A DNA stretch of 38,108 nucleotides. Origin: Bacteroidetes bacterium GWF2_41_31. Lineage in GTDB: Bacteria > Bacteroidota > Bacteroidia > Bacteroidales > F082. Shown piece by piece: positions 14,402 through 24,329 of this stretch (position 1 is its first letter; each line of letters starts with the position of its first letter). A program made the translations under genes and the position numbers. The DNA lies in NCBI GenBank assembly GCA_001769215.1, contig MEOL01000010.1:1-38108 (forward strand). Direction: 5' to 3'. The notes under the pieces were generated by a model. The model made no database searches and was not told where the DNA came from. It saw nothing but the letters and a program-made list of their open reading frames with translations.

Positions 14402-15547
14402 TCAATGTAGGGAATTATACTCTTTCAATAATGCCTCCCATATTATTTTTCGTTCAAACCTAGATACTATTAATTCACGAGCATTTGATGCCATTTCAGT
14501 AACAATATCAGGATTTTTTGAACATCGTTTCATTGAAGTATACAATGACAATGAATCTTTCGGTGGTACAATAAATCCATTTACACTTTCAACAATTATT
14601 TCATTACACCCATTTATATTCGTAACAATGCATGGCAAATCCATTGCTCCGGCTTGCATAACTACATTAGGGAATCCTTCACGATAACTCGGCAAAACTA
14701 ACACATCCGAAGAAAGTAGATATGGGCGTATATCTTTCTGAAATCCAACAAATACAATTCCTTGATGATTATAAATATTGTATTCTGTCATTTCATCTAC
14801 AGGATCCATATCTTTTTCAAAATTACCTACCACTATTAGGCGAACTCGAGGATCTTCATTATACAACTTTGAAAAAGCATTTATTAATTCGTTAATGCCT
14901 TTATCTTTACGAACGCGCCCAACAAAACAAAATACTATTGAATTATTAGATATGCCTAAATTATTCTGAATATCTACTTTACTAATCGCTACAGATTCTT
15001 TCTTGAAATAATTGATATCAATTCCATTGGAACTACCATTGGCTATTACTTTTGTGTTTACTAATTTTGAATAGTTTTTCATGATCATAATTTCTTTCAT
15101 TTTAAAAGAGTTAGGATAGATCATTGTCGCACAAGAGTTTGTGGTTCTCTCTAATAATTCAAACAATTTGCGCTTTAAACCGGACATGTCAAGAAAGTAA
15201 ATTCCTGCTACTGTATGTAATCGATGAGGAACCCGTACAATGAACGCAGCTATCATCCCTAAAAGTCCAGCCTTTAAGGTATGAGTATGAACAATAAACG
15301 GCTTCTCTTTTCTAAACAACTTAACTAATTGTACCAATGCGACAAAATCATTTATTGGAGAAATTTTTCTGTTAAAATTTATTTTAACTCCTTTAACTTT
15401 TTCTTGTAAAAGAAACTCGTCAAAATCGACTCCCCCAGAAGAAACGGCTATCACTTCAAAGTATTGGTTCATATACTCTAATTGTCCTTTTAATAGTGTT
15501 TTTAATGATATAGGAATTGTGGTTATACGAATAATTTTTTTTTTCAT
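14402..15547 (-). CDS. GT4 glycosyltransferase, PglA-like
   Basis: 381 residues from ATG 15547 (an upstream in-frame TTG at 15553 adds two). N-terminal acceptor domain: SLKTLLKGQLEYMNQYF, ISPINDFVALVQLVKLF, VHTHTLKAGLLGM, VPHRLHTVAGI. C-terminal donor domain: NGSSNGIDINYFKKE, VGRVRKDKGINELI, and PSYREGFPNVVMQAGAMDLP. The second Glu of the usual EX7E motif is Gln here. This pattern belongs to transferases that add the second sugar onto PglC-type lipid-linked sugars at the cytoplasmic face of the membrane. Confidence 0.9.
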   Translation of the reverse strand: MKKKIIRITTIPISLKTLLKGQLEYMNQYFEVIAVSSGGVDFDEFLLQEKVKGVKINFNRKISPINDFVALVQLVKLFRKEKPFIVHTHTLKAGLLGMIAAFIVRVPHRLHTVAGIYFLDMSGLKRKLFELLERTTNSCATMIYPNSFKMKEIMIMKNYSKLVNTKVIANGSSNGIDINYFKKESVAISKVDIQNNLGISNNSIVFCFVGRVRKDKGINELINAFSKLYNEDPRVRLIVVGNFEKDMDPVDEMTEYNIYNHQGIVFVGFQKDIRPYLLSSDVLVLPSYREGFPNVVMQAGAMDLPCIVTNINGCNEIIVESVNGFIVPPKDSLSLYTSMKRCSKNPDIVTEMASNARELIVSRFERKIIWEALLKEYNSLH

Positions 15548-15631
15548 TTTCAAAGATTAGTAAAACATTTTAATCAACCTCCCCAAAACTACAGAAGAAT
15601 TCTTTAGCTGAGTTCCTGGATGACTGGGTGA

Positions 15632-16068
15632 TTATACTATTCGTTTTTTATCTATATTTTCTTTTACAAGCTTGATGCCTGTATTGTATTCTTTCAGGTT
15701 TAACCTATCCACAATTGCGAGGCCTGTCGTGGTTGAAATTTGCTCTATGAGTTTTTTAACGGTTTAACAGTATTAAAACACAAAACTTTCAATGGCCTTG
15801 CGTACATAGATGAATAGCTGGTGTTCAATGGTGTTGCATTTTGCAACATTATTGAGGATAATGACATAAAATAACAATAAACCTGTTTGCCTGGCAAACT
15901 CCATGATCCGATACTTAAATATATGGTGCCGATAAAAATCAGCCACTCCTGAATCAAATAACATCAGGATGTTTCTAGCACCACGATATTGAAAGATTCC
16001 AAATCAACCACCAACAACACCAAAGCAGGTTACTCACCATAAAATCTGCGGTTTCACAATTGCCGCCA
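15632..16068 (-). pseudogene. decayed ISAzo13-like transposase remnant
   Basis: Pieced over frameshifts, the minus strand gives GNCETADFMVSNLLW, QYRGARNILMLFDSGVADFY, RIMEFARQTGLLLFYV, AKCNTIEHQLFIYVRKAIES, and TTTGLAIVDRLNLKEYNTGI ending at 15632. This parallels, in order, the ISAzo13 family pattern of HDTA.FAV, LL..ADGGGSNG, LQKLADETGL, SKWNKIEHRLFS, and TKTGL....LD..EYP.GI. The catalytic acidic residues are largely lost. It occupies the gap between two polysaccharide genes. Confidence 0.55.
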
Positions 16069-16144
16069 ATTGATAAAAAACCTTTGTTGGGTTGAATTAT
16101 TTTCAATTAAAATTGTTAAGTAAATGATAATAGTTACTAATATT

Positions 16145-17674
16145 TTATTTTAAAAAAAGTTTTTTAAATATAGGATACAAAAGACTTTCCAATAACAAGA
16201 ATAATCGTGCCTTAAATGGAATAAATAAAATATCTTTCCCTGACCGTTCTGCTTCTACAATTCTGAGGGCAACCTCTTTTGATTCTAATAAATTAATGTC
16301 GGAGTTGTGTGTTGTTTCGTTTCGTATTGAATCAGAATTACGAAAAAGGCTAGATTTGAAAGTTGATGGTATTACTTCTAAAAATTGAATCGTATTTCCT
16401 TTCTGTCTTCTTATAGATCTTGTATATGCCCATAGTGCAGATTTTGATGAAGAATATGCACTATGATTCTTCCTGCCACAAATAGCAGTTGTTGAAAGTA
16501 TATTTATTACCTTATGTGTTTTCGAGTTAAATATTAGATTATTTGTTAATAATACAGGACTAAAGAAGTTTGCATCAAAAATTTCAATATATTCATTAAT
16601 ATTCATTTCTTGTACTGACTTAACTAAATGTTGGCCGGCATTATTAATTAGTAAATCAACATTTTCAATTTCGTTTATGAATTTATTTAAATCAGGGATT
16701 GAAGTAAAATCTATTTGCTTAGTTATTATTCTACAATTCGATATTTTATTCAATTCATTTTTTGCTTCTTCCAATTTTTTTTCGTTTCTACCAGTAATAA
16801 TAACTTCCAAAGAGTGTTTAGCATATATTCTGGCTAATTCAAGCCCTAAACCAGAAGATCCTCCAGTTATTAATACCTTATTATTACAATATTTTTTATA
16901 CGTTTTTCGCCTATTTAACCTAGAATTTAGACCAAAAATATAGTTTAATATATTTGGGAATACTCTTTCCAAAATTCTAACTCCAAAGAAGTAATAAGGA
17001 ACAAAGAATTTTTTTCCTGATACTGATGAATCTTTTAAAGATAGTTGTATTAATTTAATTATTTTCATTCCAACTAACTCTGCACTAATTCCTTTATTAA
17101 ATTTAAAAACATCAGAACATTCATTTAAAATATTGGTTGGACGAATAACATCAACAAATATCCCCTCTTTCATTAATTCTTGTTGCAATGTGCTTGCAAA
17201 ACTTTCGAGTGCAAATTTTGATGGAGCATATGAATTAACAGTCCCTGGTGCTTTATTGCCAGATGTTGAACTTATAATGATAATCCTATTATTAGACTTT
17301 TTAGGTATTTTATTAATCAACGCTTTAATTGGGATAACATTTCCAAAGAAGTTGGTATTAAACTCTTTTCTGAATTCATCGAAATCGTTTGAATGTGATA
17401 AAAAACCCACAGTTGATATTAATACATTAATATCGTTTAGCTTGTCACTTGCAATAATATCTTGAACACCGGATTCGTCAGTAACATCAGCTTTTATAAA
17501 TGTTATTTTATGATTCTCATTAGTTTTACTAAGATACTCTTCTAAATAAGAAGGAAATCTTTTATCTATTGCAATTATTTCAATGTTATTAGTAATGTTG
17601 TTTAATTGTTTTATTATTGAAAATCCAATATTTCCAATTCCTACGATAAGGATTTTTTTTGCAGTTTTTATCAT
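16145..17674 (-). CDS. tandem short-chain dehydrogenase/reductase fusion
   Basis: 509 residues made of two complete SDR domains. Domain 1 (about 6-250) has VGIGNIGFSI as its nucleotide loop, ADVTD, ISTVG in place of NNAG, Ser135 region ISSTSG, and catalytic Tyr149/Lys153 in SYAPSKFALESF. Domain 2 (about 265-509) has the classical TGGSSGLGLELA, NNAG (344-347), LSTTAICG, and Tyr407/Lys411 in AYSSSKSALWAY. Each could use NAD(P)H to reduce or oxidise a sugar carbon. A hydrophobic C-terminus (FLLLESLLYPIFKKLF) suggests membrane contact. The substrate is unknown; two sequential redox steps giving an epimerisation are possible. Confidence 0.88.
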   Translation of the reverse strand: MIKTAKKILIVGIGNIGFSIIKQLNNITNNIEIIAIDKRFPSYLEEYLSKTNENHKITFIKADVTDESGVQDIIASDKLNDINVLISTVGFLSHSNDFDEFRKEFNTNFFGNVIPIKALINKIPKKSNNRIIIISSTSGNKAPGTVNSYAPSKFALESFASTLQQELMKEGIFVDVIRPTNILNECSDVFKFNKGISAELVGMKIIKLIQLSLKDSSVSGKKFFVPYYFFGVRILERVFPNILNYIFGLNSRLNRRKTYKKYCNNKVLITGGSSGLGLELARIYAKHSLEVIITGRNEKKLEEAKNELNKISNCRIITKQIDFTSIPDLNKFINEIENVDLLINNAGQHLVKSVQEMNINEYIEIFDANFFSPVLLTNNLIFNSKTHKVINILSTTAICGRKNHSAYSSSKSALWAYTRSIRRQKGNTIQFLEVIPSTFKSSLFRNSDSIRNETTHNSDINLLESKEVALRIVEAERSGKDILFIPFKARLFLLLESLLYPIFKKLFLK

Positions 17675-17962
17675 TTTGGTAATAGTATTTAGTTAGGTTT
17701 ATTGCATTATAGTCAATGTTACGTATATGAAAAGTAAGCGATTTTGAAGCACGAAACTTTCAACCTGCAAAGAAGTTCAAGCGGGCTACAAACCTTGATA
17801 CTACGACTATCTCTTTTATTAATTAAATAATAACAATACGAAATGTTATGGTAATACTAGAATTAATCATAAAAAAGAATTATTATTCGTAATATTACAA
17901 TCAGCAAACAAATTAATACTACATCCTAATTATAAGACAATAAAAAAATAAGCCTGTAGGCC
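17675..17962. other. AT-rich intergenic gap, no gene seen
   Basis: Very AT-rich, with a more GC-containing core at about 17735-17810 that could be decayed coding sequence. No family is recognisable in any frame. Confidence 0.4.
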
Positions 17963-19048
17963 TTATCCTATCAGGGTATTATATACTTGCTCATACTTCT
18001 CAATCATAATTTTAACGTCATATTGTTTAGCTCTTTCTTTACATCTTTCGGCCACTTGTCCATAAAAAGCAGCATCATTAGTCAACTGTAAAATAAGTTT
18101 TGCCAAAGTATCGCTATCACCAGCTTCAAACAATAGCCCCGCACCCCCAACAACTTCTGCTAAACCAGGAACATTTGAAGCTATAGTTGGTTTCCCTGCA
18201 GCCATACCCTCAACAGCGGCACGCCCGAAACCTTCATTATGCGACGACATTACATTGAAATCAGCAACTTTCATAATCATAGGAATATCGTTTCTGTTAC
18301 CGCAGAACTTTGTCCTGTCAAAAACCCCGAGTTCCTTTGCCAAGTTTTCGCAAATAGTTCTTCTTTCACCTTCTCCCACGAAGGCAATATTAAAACACTC
18401 CGGTAATAAAGTTAGTGCTTTTATTAAGGTATCTTGATCTTTTTGTTTTCGAAAACCTGCAACTTGAACAATCAACTTTTTATCATTACAAATACCTAGC
18501 AATTTTTCTTTGGTGGTCGTTTCCTTAATTTGAAAGTCTTTAATAATTATCCCATTTGGAATAGTTATAACTTTACTGCGAATTTTAAGGTATGAATCCA
18601 AATTAATAGTAGTTGCTTCAGAAATAGATATAATTTTTTGATAATTTTTATAAATAAACCGATCGACATTTTTAAAAAATGCAAAATGCCTCCTTCTATT
18701 ATCTGTACTATGTTCAGTCATGACTAATTTAACTCTTGAAAAAGATAATATTTTCGCAATTGCCACCCAGTATATTGATGGGAATAAATGAACATGAATA
18801 ATGTCATATCGACAAACATATTTTAACAATTTGAATATTAATAATGGATTATAAATATTATTTCCACTACCTAAACTATAAATAGTTACTCCTTTTTGTT
18901 GTAATTCATTGAAAAAATATGTTACTTCTCCATTTAAAAGTAAAACGTCCATTTGGTAGCCATTTAACATATGCACGGGAACATTGCTTACGATTGACCT
19001 TTCTGCTCCACCTGTTTTTAAAGAATTAATAACTCTAAGAATTCTCAT
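17963..19048 (-). CDS. GT4-family glycosyltransferase
   Basis: 361 residues. The N-terminus RVINSLKTGGAERSIVSNV is typical of GT4 retaining enzymes with the TGGAE loop, followed by YDIIHVHLFPSIYW and TEHSTDNRRR. The C-terminal donor domain has IPNGIIIKDF, VAGFRKQKDQDTLIKAL, VGEGERR, and the intact EX7E motif in SSHNEGFGRAAVEGMAAGKP. It would extend the lipid-linked repeat unit in the cytoplasm. The gene begins 43 nt after the Wzy-like gene and belongs to the same minus-strand run. Confidence 0.92.
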   Translation of the reverse strand: MRILRVINSLKTGGAERSIVSNVPVHMLNGYQMDVLLLNGEVTYFFNELQQKGVTIYSLGSGNNIYNPLLIFKLLKYVCRYDIIHVHLFPSIYWVAIAKILSFSRVKLVMTEHSTDNRRRHFAFFKNVDRFIYKNYQKIISISEATTINLDSYLKIRSKVITIPNGIIIKDFQIKETTTKEKLLGICNDKKLIVQVAGFRKQKDQDTLIKALTLLPECFNIAFVGEGERRTICENLAKELGVFDRTKFCGNRNDIPMIMKVADFNVMSSHNEGFGRAAVEGMAAGKPTIASNVPGLAEVVGGAGLLFEAGDSDTLAKLILQLTNDAAFYGQVAERCKERAKQYDVKIMIEKYEQVYNTLIG

Positions 19049-19091
19049 TATGCTTTATATATTTTTATTATATTTCAATTCCATATTAATA

Positions 19092-20384
19092 TTAAATAGA
19101 TAAGACAGTATCAATAGTTTTTGCTTTTAAATAATACTTATTATAAATCGCCATTAAGCCAAGAAAGTAAATAGTGTATGGCATAACGAATATTGATGAT
19201 GATAGTTTTAAACTATGCAAAATAAAGTACAAAAATGCAAATCCGTAATAAACATTTCGCTTATTATTAGAAAAAATTATTTGCATCGTTTTAAATAAAA
19301 GACTAGAATAAAATGCCAAATAAAAAATTGCTGCAAATGAACCAGCATTTTTATCTGGCTTTTCACTTATCAATAATATTCCATTTCCAAAAATAGAATT
19401 TGGAATAACGATATTCATAATCTTATTGCCAGAATACTCTGCAGAACTTGTATTATATGTATATTTATCAGAGGTATAACTTAATATTGTTTCGCCTAGA
19501 TCTCTATTAAGTATTATAATAGAATAGATGAATATTAATAAGAAGACAATAGAACCTGTTATATATTTTTTATCGGATAATAGTTTAAAAAACATAATAA
19601 TTAATAGACAGCTAAATGATGTAACGGAGAAGGAAATCAACCCCACAATAGTAAACAACACTATTATAATTATAAACAAATTTAACCTATTTGTATATTT
19701 GGCTAAAAGGAAAAACAACGACGGAAATATTAAATAACCTAATACATGAGGCTCATGAGTCCATCCTGTTAAATTTCCAAACACAAAACCGAGTCGGGAT
19801 TCACCAGTCTGCAGGGATATCCATCCTGGCATATAATAATGTTGACCACTCATTGTATTTGAACTTAGGAGTGAGGGAAATAAATCGTTAATATTATTAG
19901 TGAAAGGTTTAATTATTTTAAATAATTGTAACAATATTGAAATCAGAACTGCAAATACATTAAACAAAGCGAAATTCACATAATATAAATTTAAGTTAGT
20001 AAAAGACGCAATAACATCAATAGAATTTCTTTTCGCAAGAAAAAGATTATTAATATACATCAAAAACACAACTTGATTGAATGTAATAACAATGACTGCG
20101 CCAAAGTGATAAAAATCTAATTCAACAACGAAAGAAATTAATTGAAAAAAAAGAAGTAAAAAGAAGAAAGTCATTGGAGGAAACCTTAGAAGAGCCATAA
20201 AGGGATATATTTTGCCTTTGAATCTAATCAATAATATTGCTAAGGTCCCTAATCCAATAATTAGATAAATAAAATTATTAGATTGAAAACTTCCCAAAAT
20301 AATATACGGTACAATTGATATATTAATAGATAATTGAATCACAATTACCAAAAAATCAATAATGCTAAATATTTTTTTAAACAT
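19092..20384 (-). CDS. Wzy-like O-antigen/capsule polymerase
   Basis: 430 residues, nearly all hydrophobic, with about ten or more membrane helices and a large loop in the middle (GQHYYMPGWISLQTGESRLG, then GNLTGWTHEPHVLGYLIFPS). A conserved-looking loop with Arg and WTHEPHVLGY is what is expected for O-antigen ligase/polymerase proteins, which have low sequence identity. Position between Wzx, acyltransferase and glycosyltransferases supports a polymerase in a Wzx/Wzy system. A ligase of the WaaL type cannot be excluded. Confidence 0.75.
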   Translation of the reverse strand: MFKKIFSIIDFLVIVIQLSINISIVPYIILGSFQSNNFIYLIIGLGTLAILLIRFKGKIYPFMALLRFPPMTFFFLLLFFQLISFVVELDFYHFGAVIVITFNQVVFLMYINNLFLAKRNSIDVIASFTNLNLYYVNFALFNVFAVLISILLQLFKIIKPFTNNINDLFPSLLSSNTMSGQHYYMPGWISLQTGESRLGFVFGNLTGWTHEPHVLGYLIFPSLFFLLAKYTNRLNLFIIIIVLFTIVGLISFSVTSFSCLLIIMFFKLLSDKKYITGSIVFLLIFIYSIIILNRDLGETILSYTSDKYTYNTSSAEYSGNKIMNIVIPNSIFGNGILLISEKPDKNAGSFAAIFYLAFYSSLLFKTMQIIFSNNKRNVYYGFAFLYFILHSLKLSSSIFVMPYTIYFLGLMAIYNKYYLKAKTIDTVLSI

Positions 20385-20396
20385 ATTTATTTTCGT

Positions 20397-20933
20397 CTAA
20401 TGATATTGATTTTTACTTTTAAGCAATTCATAGTGTTTAATATCTCTATATTTTAAAATTTTGGCAGGATTACCGCCTACAATAGCGTATTTAGGTATAT
20501 CCTTTACAACCACAGATCCGGCGGCAATAATTGCTCCCTCTCCAATAGTAATATTACCAGTAATTATAACCCGCGCACCTAACCACACATTATCTTCAAT
20601 GATAATTTTTTTTAAAATAAGGGAATCATCGTAAGGAATTTTCTCTCCTGCGTCATAATTATGATTTTGTGTTATTACCAAACACTCACTTCCTGAGTGG
20701 AAATTATTACCAAAATGAACTTCACCCTTCCCACCCACTATCATTCCATTGAAATTACAATTATTTCCAAAATAAACCTTGCCACTAAAAAAAGACTTAT
20801 AGTTGACTTTTAAACCACTTCCACATTTTAGCGAAATTATTCTTGTACGTTTAGTATAGTATGCTCTGATATAATAGCGTTTTATTTTCAAAAGCCTGCG
20901 GCGTAAATATATTACTAAATTAAATAGTTTCAT
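20397..20933 (-). CDS. hexapeptide-repeat (LbH) acyltransferase
   Basis: 178 residues. The C-terminal half is a left-handed beta helix with [20 protein letters not shown] (His/Asn active-site loop of the WcaF/CatB/Maa-type), [40 protein letters not shown] and AKILKYRD. It would O-acetylate a sugar of the repeat unit using acetyl-CoA. It is packed tightly between the GT-B gene (10 nt) and the Wzy-like gene (12 nt). Confidence 0.88.
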   Translation of the reverse strand: MKLFNLVIYLRRRLLKIKRYYIRAYYTKRTRIISLKCGSGLKVNYKSFFSGKVYFGNNCNFNGMIVGGKGEVHFGNNFHSGSECLVITQNHNYDAGEKIPYDDSLILKKIIIEDNVWLGARVIITGNITIGEGAIIAAGSVVVKDIPKYAIVGGNPAKILKYRDIKHYELLKSKNQYH

Positions 20934-20943
20934 CTCGACTTTA

Positions 20944-22218
20944 TTAAAATTTAAATGTTTTTATATTGTATTGTTTTTCAAGTAGCGCCTCTACTTTATC
21001 ACTATTTTGAAGTATGGCATTAATATATCTTGAAATGAAAAAACCAACGTTACCTTCCATTGCGGTAAAAGCAGATGCAACATAATAACTCAAGGTTTTG
21101 TCGGAGGGCAATAGGCTAACTGGATGACCTATAAATTGTACTAATTCGTCAATCGAACTTGCTTTCTTTATTAATCCATGCTTTAAATATTCATAATGAT
21201 CTTCAATTGGCATAGATGAAAGTTGATACATAACAGTAGGCACTTTCATAATTGCTGCATCTAAATGAATACTTGAAGTATTACTGATCTGTAAAAAGAT
21301 TTTTGATAAATATGTATATGGTTTAACTTGGCTAGCGTCTGAAAACTCAATATTATTTGCTAAAAACCACTCTTTATGCCAGCTTTTCATAATGGGGTGT
21401 GGTCTGACTACCAATTGAAAAGTTGTGTTTTTTATTAAGTCTACACATAATTGTTTCACAATATTGAAATCATCCAATTCATTCACTGCAATACCAATTT
21501 TACACAACCCTTCCTTTTCAGATACAGTATAAAAATCATCAAATCGAGGCGATCCTGTAAGTAAGACCTTTCCATTCGGCTTAGTTTGCATACCATATTT
21601 AGAAAAACTTTCCTCGCCATCTAGTAATGAATAATCAAATAATAATTTAGGAAATTTATTTGTTACTGAAGCATGTTGTAGGAAAAGTGTTTTAATTTGT
21701 AGATTAGACGCCACCTTTAGTAAACAGCGATTCATTGGGCTGTGATCATTCGCCAAAACAATAAGAGTTGGTTTATAATTTACAATAATACGATTTGCAA
21801 TGATGAATTTTCCATATGCTAAAAGATAATCAATTGGATTTTTAACTAATGCCCTTTTTTGTCTTAAGTTAGCTTTTCTATAAGCACGAAATAAATCAAT
21901 AAAATAAGGTGCAGATAGGTAAATTGCTCTTATCATAGGATAATCAGTATCATCTCTTATGGTAACATACTTAACATCTTTCAAATTACTAATTATTGTT
22001 TTAAACGAAAGCTGATTATTATTGCTCGCACCAAAAAATAGCACATCAACATTTGCTTTTTTAATATAATTAATTTCCCTTTTAAAAACAGAAGAAATAA
22101 GTTTTGGAATTCTTGGTATTACAATCTTAAACAAAGAGGGTTGTTCCTGATAGTCTTGTTCCAATACCATCTCAAAACTTATATTTATATCAAATATATC
22201 TATATTAGAAAATTTCAT
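20944..22218 (-). CDS. GT-B-fold transferase, CDP-glycerol/sialyltransferase-like
   Basis: 424 residues. The second half carries [34 protein letters not shown], the HP motif in [11 protein letters not shown], and the SS motif in [18 protein letters not shown]. These are features shared by CDP-glycerol transferases, KpsC/KpsS-type Kdo transferases and bacterial sialyltransferases, all of which use CMP- or CDP-activated donors. Since the cluster encodes a NeuB-type synthase and a cytidylyltransferase, this is the best candidate for the transferase of the CMP-activated nonulosonic-type sugar. The exact family is not certain. Confidence 0.7.
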   Translation of the reverse strand: MKFSNIDIFDINISFEMVLEQDYQEQPSLFKIVIPRIPKLISSVFKREINYIKKANVDVLFFGASNNNQLSFKTIISNLKDVKYVTIRDDTDYPMIRAIYLSAPYFIDLFRAYRKANLRQKRALVKNPIDYLLAYGKFIIANRIIVNYKPTLIVLANDHSPMNRCLLKVASNLQIKTLFLQHASVTNKFPKLLFDYSLLDGEESFSKYGMQTKPNGKVLLTGSPRFDDFYTVSEKEGLCKIGIAVNELDDFNIVKQLCVDLIKNTTFQLVVRPHPIMKSWHKEWFLANNIEFSDASQVKPYTYLSKIFLQISNTSSIHLDAAIMKVPTVMYQLSSMPIEDHYEYLKHGLIKKASSIDELVQFIGHPVSLLPSDKTLSYYVASAFTAMEGNVGFFISRYINAILQNSDKVEALLEKQYNIKTFKF

Positions 22219-22229
22219 TTATCCTGGGT

Positions 22230-23678
22230 TTATTTATGCCTAACCAATTTTAACCATAATGATGATAAAATTAAATCCACACTTTTTTTGTAAACAGAAT
22301 AAAAAATTAATAGCATTATCGATAAAACGCCAAACTTAATTAATATGATTAAAAATAAATTTAGTGTCAATAACAATTTACTTATAAATGAAATTAGGAA
22401 GAAGAACGTAACATAAAAATACATTCTCTTCCAGTTGAAACGAATTAATTTATTTTTTTTCATTGACAATATTAAAGCAAATACACTTCGGAAAAATAAT
22501 GTCACAAATGAAGCAGTTACAACACCCCAAATCCCCCATATAGGTATAAGTATTAGGTTTAATGTCAAATTAATTACCGAATCTAATAATGTTACATAAA
22601 AGACATTTTGTGTATGTTTCAAGAAAAGCACATTAACAAAAATAAAATAAAGTCCCTGAAAAACATTAGCAAAAGCTAATATGGGTATTATGGTATATAT
22701 AGATCTGAATTGTTTTGCAACCATCAAATCTAGTATTTCCTTAGAAAATAATGAAATAAATAACGCAATAAAACAATATACAATTACTAATAACTCTCCC
22801 ACTTGTTTAATCTGTCGAATCCCTCTTTCTCCTTCTGATTCTTTCTGAAAAAACCAAGGTGCAAACGCTTGATTAGCAGCAGAAGTTACTATGCCAACCA
22901 TACCACCAAACTGTTGTCCTGCACTATACAAACCAGTTTGTGCTTTACCTGCCATATCATTTAATAATAATCTATCTAACACACCTGAGGTCCATGCGGC
23001 CAATGAGTGCGGTAATAAAGGTAATGCATAAATTAATGCCGGTTTTAATATTATCCTTTTAATACCTAATTTTATTTTTTTTAAAAAAACAAATCCAACA
23101 TATATAAAAAAGACCACGGAGGTAATTACATTCGCTAACAAAACGCCTAAAACACCTAAATTAAATATAGTAAGAAACAATATAACAAGTGAAACTTGAA
23201 ATATAAAATAGATTAATGAATTTATTCCGTAAAAGCTCCCTTTTTGCAGTGTTTGTAAATAAGTTTGAAAAAAAAGATATAAAGGAGAAAGAATTACATT
23301 TACGATCCCAAAAAACATCAATGGATAAAAATTAATTTCTCCAATGAAAGGATCAATAAAATATCTATGTAAAGATATAAATAACGTTCCAATAACTATG
23401 GAGTTAACAACAACAAAAGAAGTTAATGTCCCCCACAAATTCTTTGAATATTCAGGGTCCTTATTTTGATAATAAAATCTGGTTGCTGAAGCATTAAGTG
23501 AAAATAAAACAAAAATTGAAATAAATGAAGATATTGAAGTTACCACATTTAATACACCATAGTCTTGCGGAGAGAGAAATGCTGTGTATACAGGCAGAAG
23601 AAAAAACATTATGCCTTTTTGTAATACCGTAACAAAACTATATATTGCAGAATTTTTAATTAAATTTGGAATTCTCAT
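22230..23678 (-). CDS. Wzx-type polysaccharide flippase
   Basis: 482 residues with about 12-14 membrane helices in the MATE/MVF fold. The N-terminus RIPNLIKNSAIYSFVTVLQK, then FLLPVYTAFLSPQDYGVLNV, is the hallmark of the oligosaccharide flippase family; PLLPHSLAAWTSGVLDRLLL and GLYSAGQQFGGMVG are also typical. It would move the undecaprenyl-linked repeat unit to the periplasmic face. ATG 23678 is preferred over TTG 23681. Confidence 0.92.
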   Translation of the reverse strand: MRIPNLIKNSAIYSFVTVLQKGIMFFLLPVYTAFLSPQDYGVLNVVTSISSFISIFVLFSLNASATRFYYQNKDPEYSKNLWGTLTSFVVVNSIVIGTLFISLHRYFIDPFIGEINFYPLMFFGIVNVILSPLYLFFQTYLQTLQKGSFYGINSLIYFIFQVSLVILFLTIFNLGVLGVLLANVITSVVFFIYVGFVFLKKIKLGIKRIILKPALIYALPLLPHSLAAWTSGVLDRLLLNDMAGKAQTGLYSAGQQFGGMVGIVTSAANQAFAPWFFQKESEGERGIRQIKQVGELLVIVYCFIALFISLFSKEILDLMVAKQFRSIYTIIPILAFANVFQGLYFIFVNVLFLKHTQNVFYVTLLDSVINLTLNLILIPIWGIWGVVTASFVTLFFRSVFALILSMKKNKLIRFNWKRMYFYVTFFFLISFISKLLLTLNLFLIILIKFGVLSIMLLIFYSVYKKSVDLILSSLWLKLVRHK

Positions 23679-23699
23679 CAATTCGTGTTAGAATTCAAG

Positions 23700-24329
23700 T
23701 TATAAAATCGAAATACTTCCATAACAGTTGCGCAAGGCTAAATGGCGATGTATGCTAAAACCATTTTTATTAAACGAGTCAATGTCTTTATATTTTCCAA
23801 CGTATATTCTATCACTATTATGATCGCAATCATTGCACCAAATAAATTCGTTGCACCATAGGCATTCGGAAATACAATGCCAAACCATAAAAAAGGTATA
23901 GGCACTTAGAATTGCGGAAGGAAAGATAAATTGTTTACTTAAAATATCCGGAGAAACAGAACGAGAATTTTCAAAAAGGGTTCTACGAATAAGATACCAT
24001 CTACATTCCAAAGTATTCTTCATAAAGGACTCTTCTAAATACCAATCTTGATTATAGAAACACGGCTCTGACTTTTCTGGATTTACTCCAAAAAATTGAC
24101 GTAAAGATAATAAAGAAATGCCCTCACCATTTTTCATTGATGGTACACCAAGGATTAGAATAAAATCCTTTGCGCTGGATAACAAAACATCCCTTGTATA
24201 GTGAATTAATGGGATTTCATCAGGAATAGAAATCCCTAGCTTATCAGCACAAAAAAGTAACTCTTGCTGACCAATGAAATACTTACCAAAGACTTCCTTT
24301 GCTTCATCTATTGTAACGATTCTTTCCAT
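23700..24329 (-). CDS. Cys-rich protein of unknown function
   Basis: 209 residues; I do not recognise the family. It appears soluble and alpha-helical at the N-terminus (TIDEAKEVFGKYFIGQQELLF). Its C-terminal 70 residues hold WHCISECLWCNEFIWCNDCD, with five Cys in about 17 residues, followed by YVGKYKD, HRHLALRN and a final CYG. The closely spaced Cys and later His could bind a metal, but no standard zinc-ribbon spacing is evident. The start overlaps the YdcF-like gene by 22 nt, so expression is coupled to the NeuB/YdcF pair. A role in making or sensing the nonulosonic sugar is inference from position only. Confidence 0.6.
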   Translation of the reverse strand: MERIVTIDEAKEVFGKYFIGQQELLFCADKLGISIPDEIPLIHYTRDVLLSSAKDFILILGVPSMKNGEGISLLSLRQFFGVNPEKSEPCFYNQDWYLEESFMKNTLECRWYLIRRTLFENSRSVSPDILSKQFIFPSAILSAYTFFMVWHCISECLWCNEFIWCNDCDHNSDRIYVGKYKDIDSFNKNGFSIHRHLALRNCYGSISIL

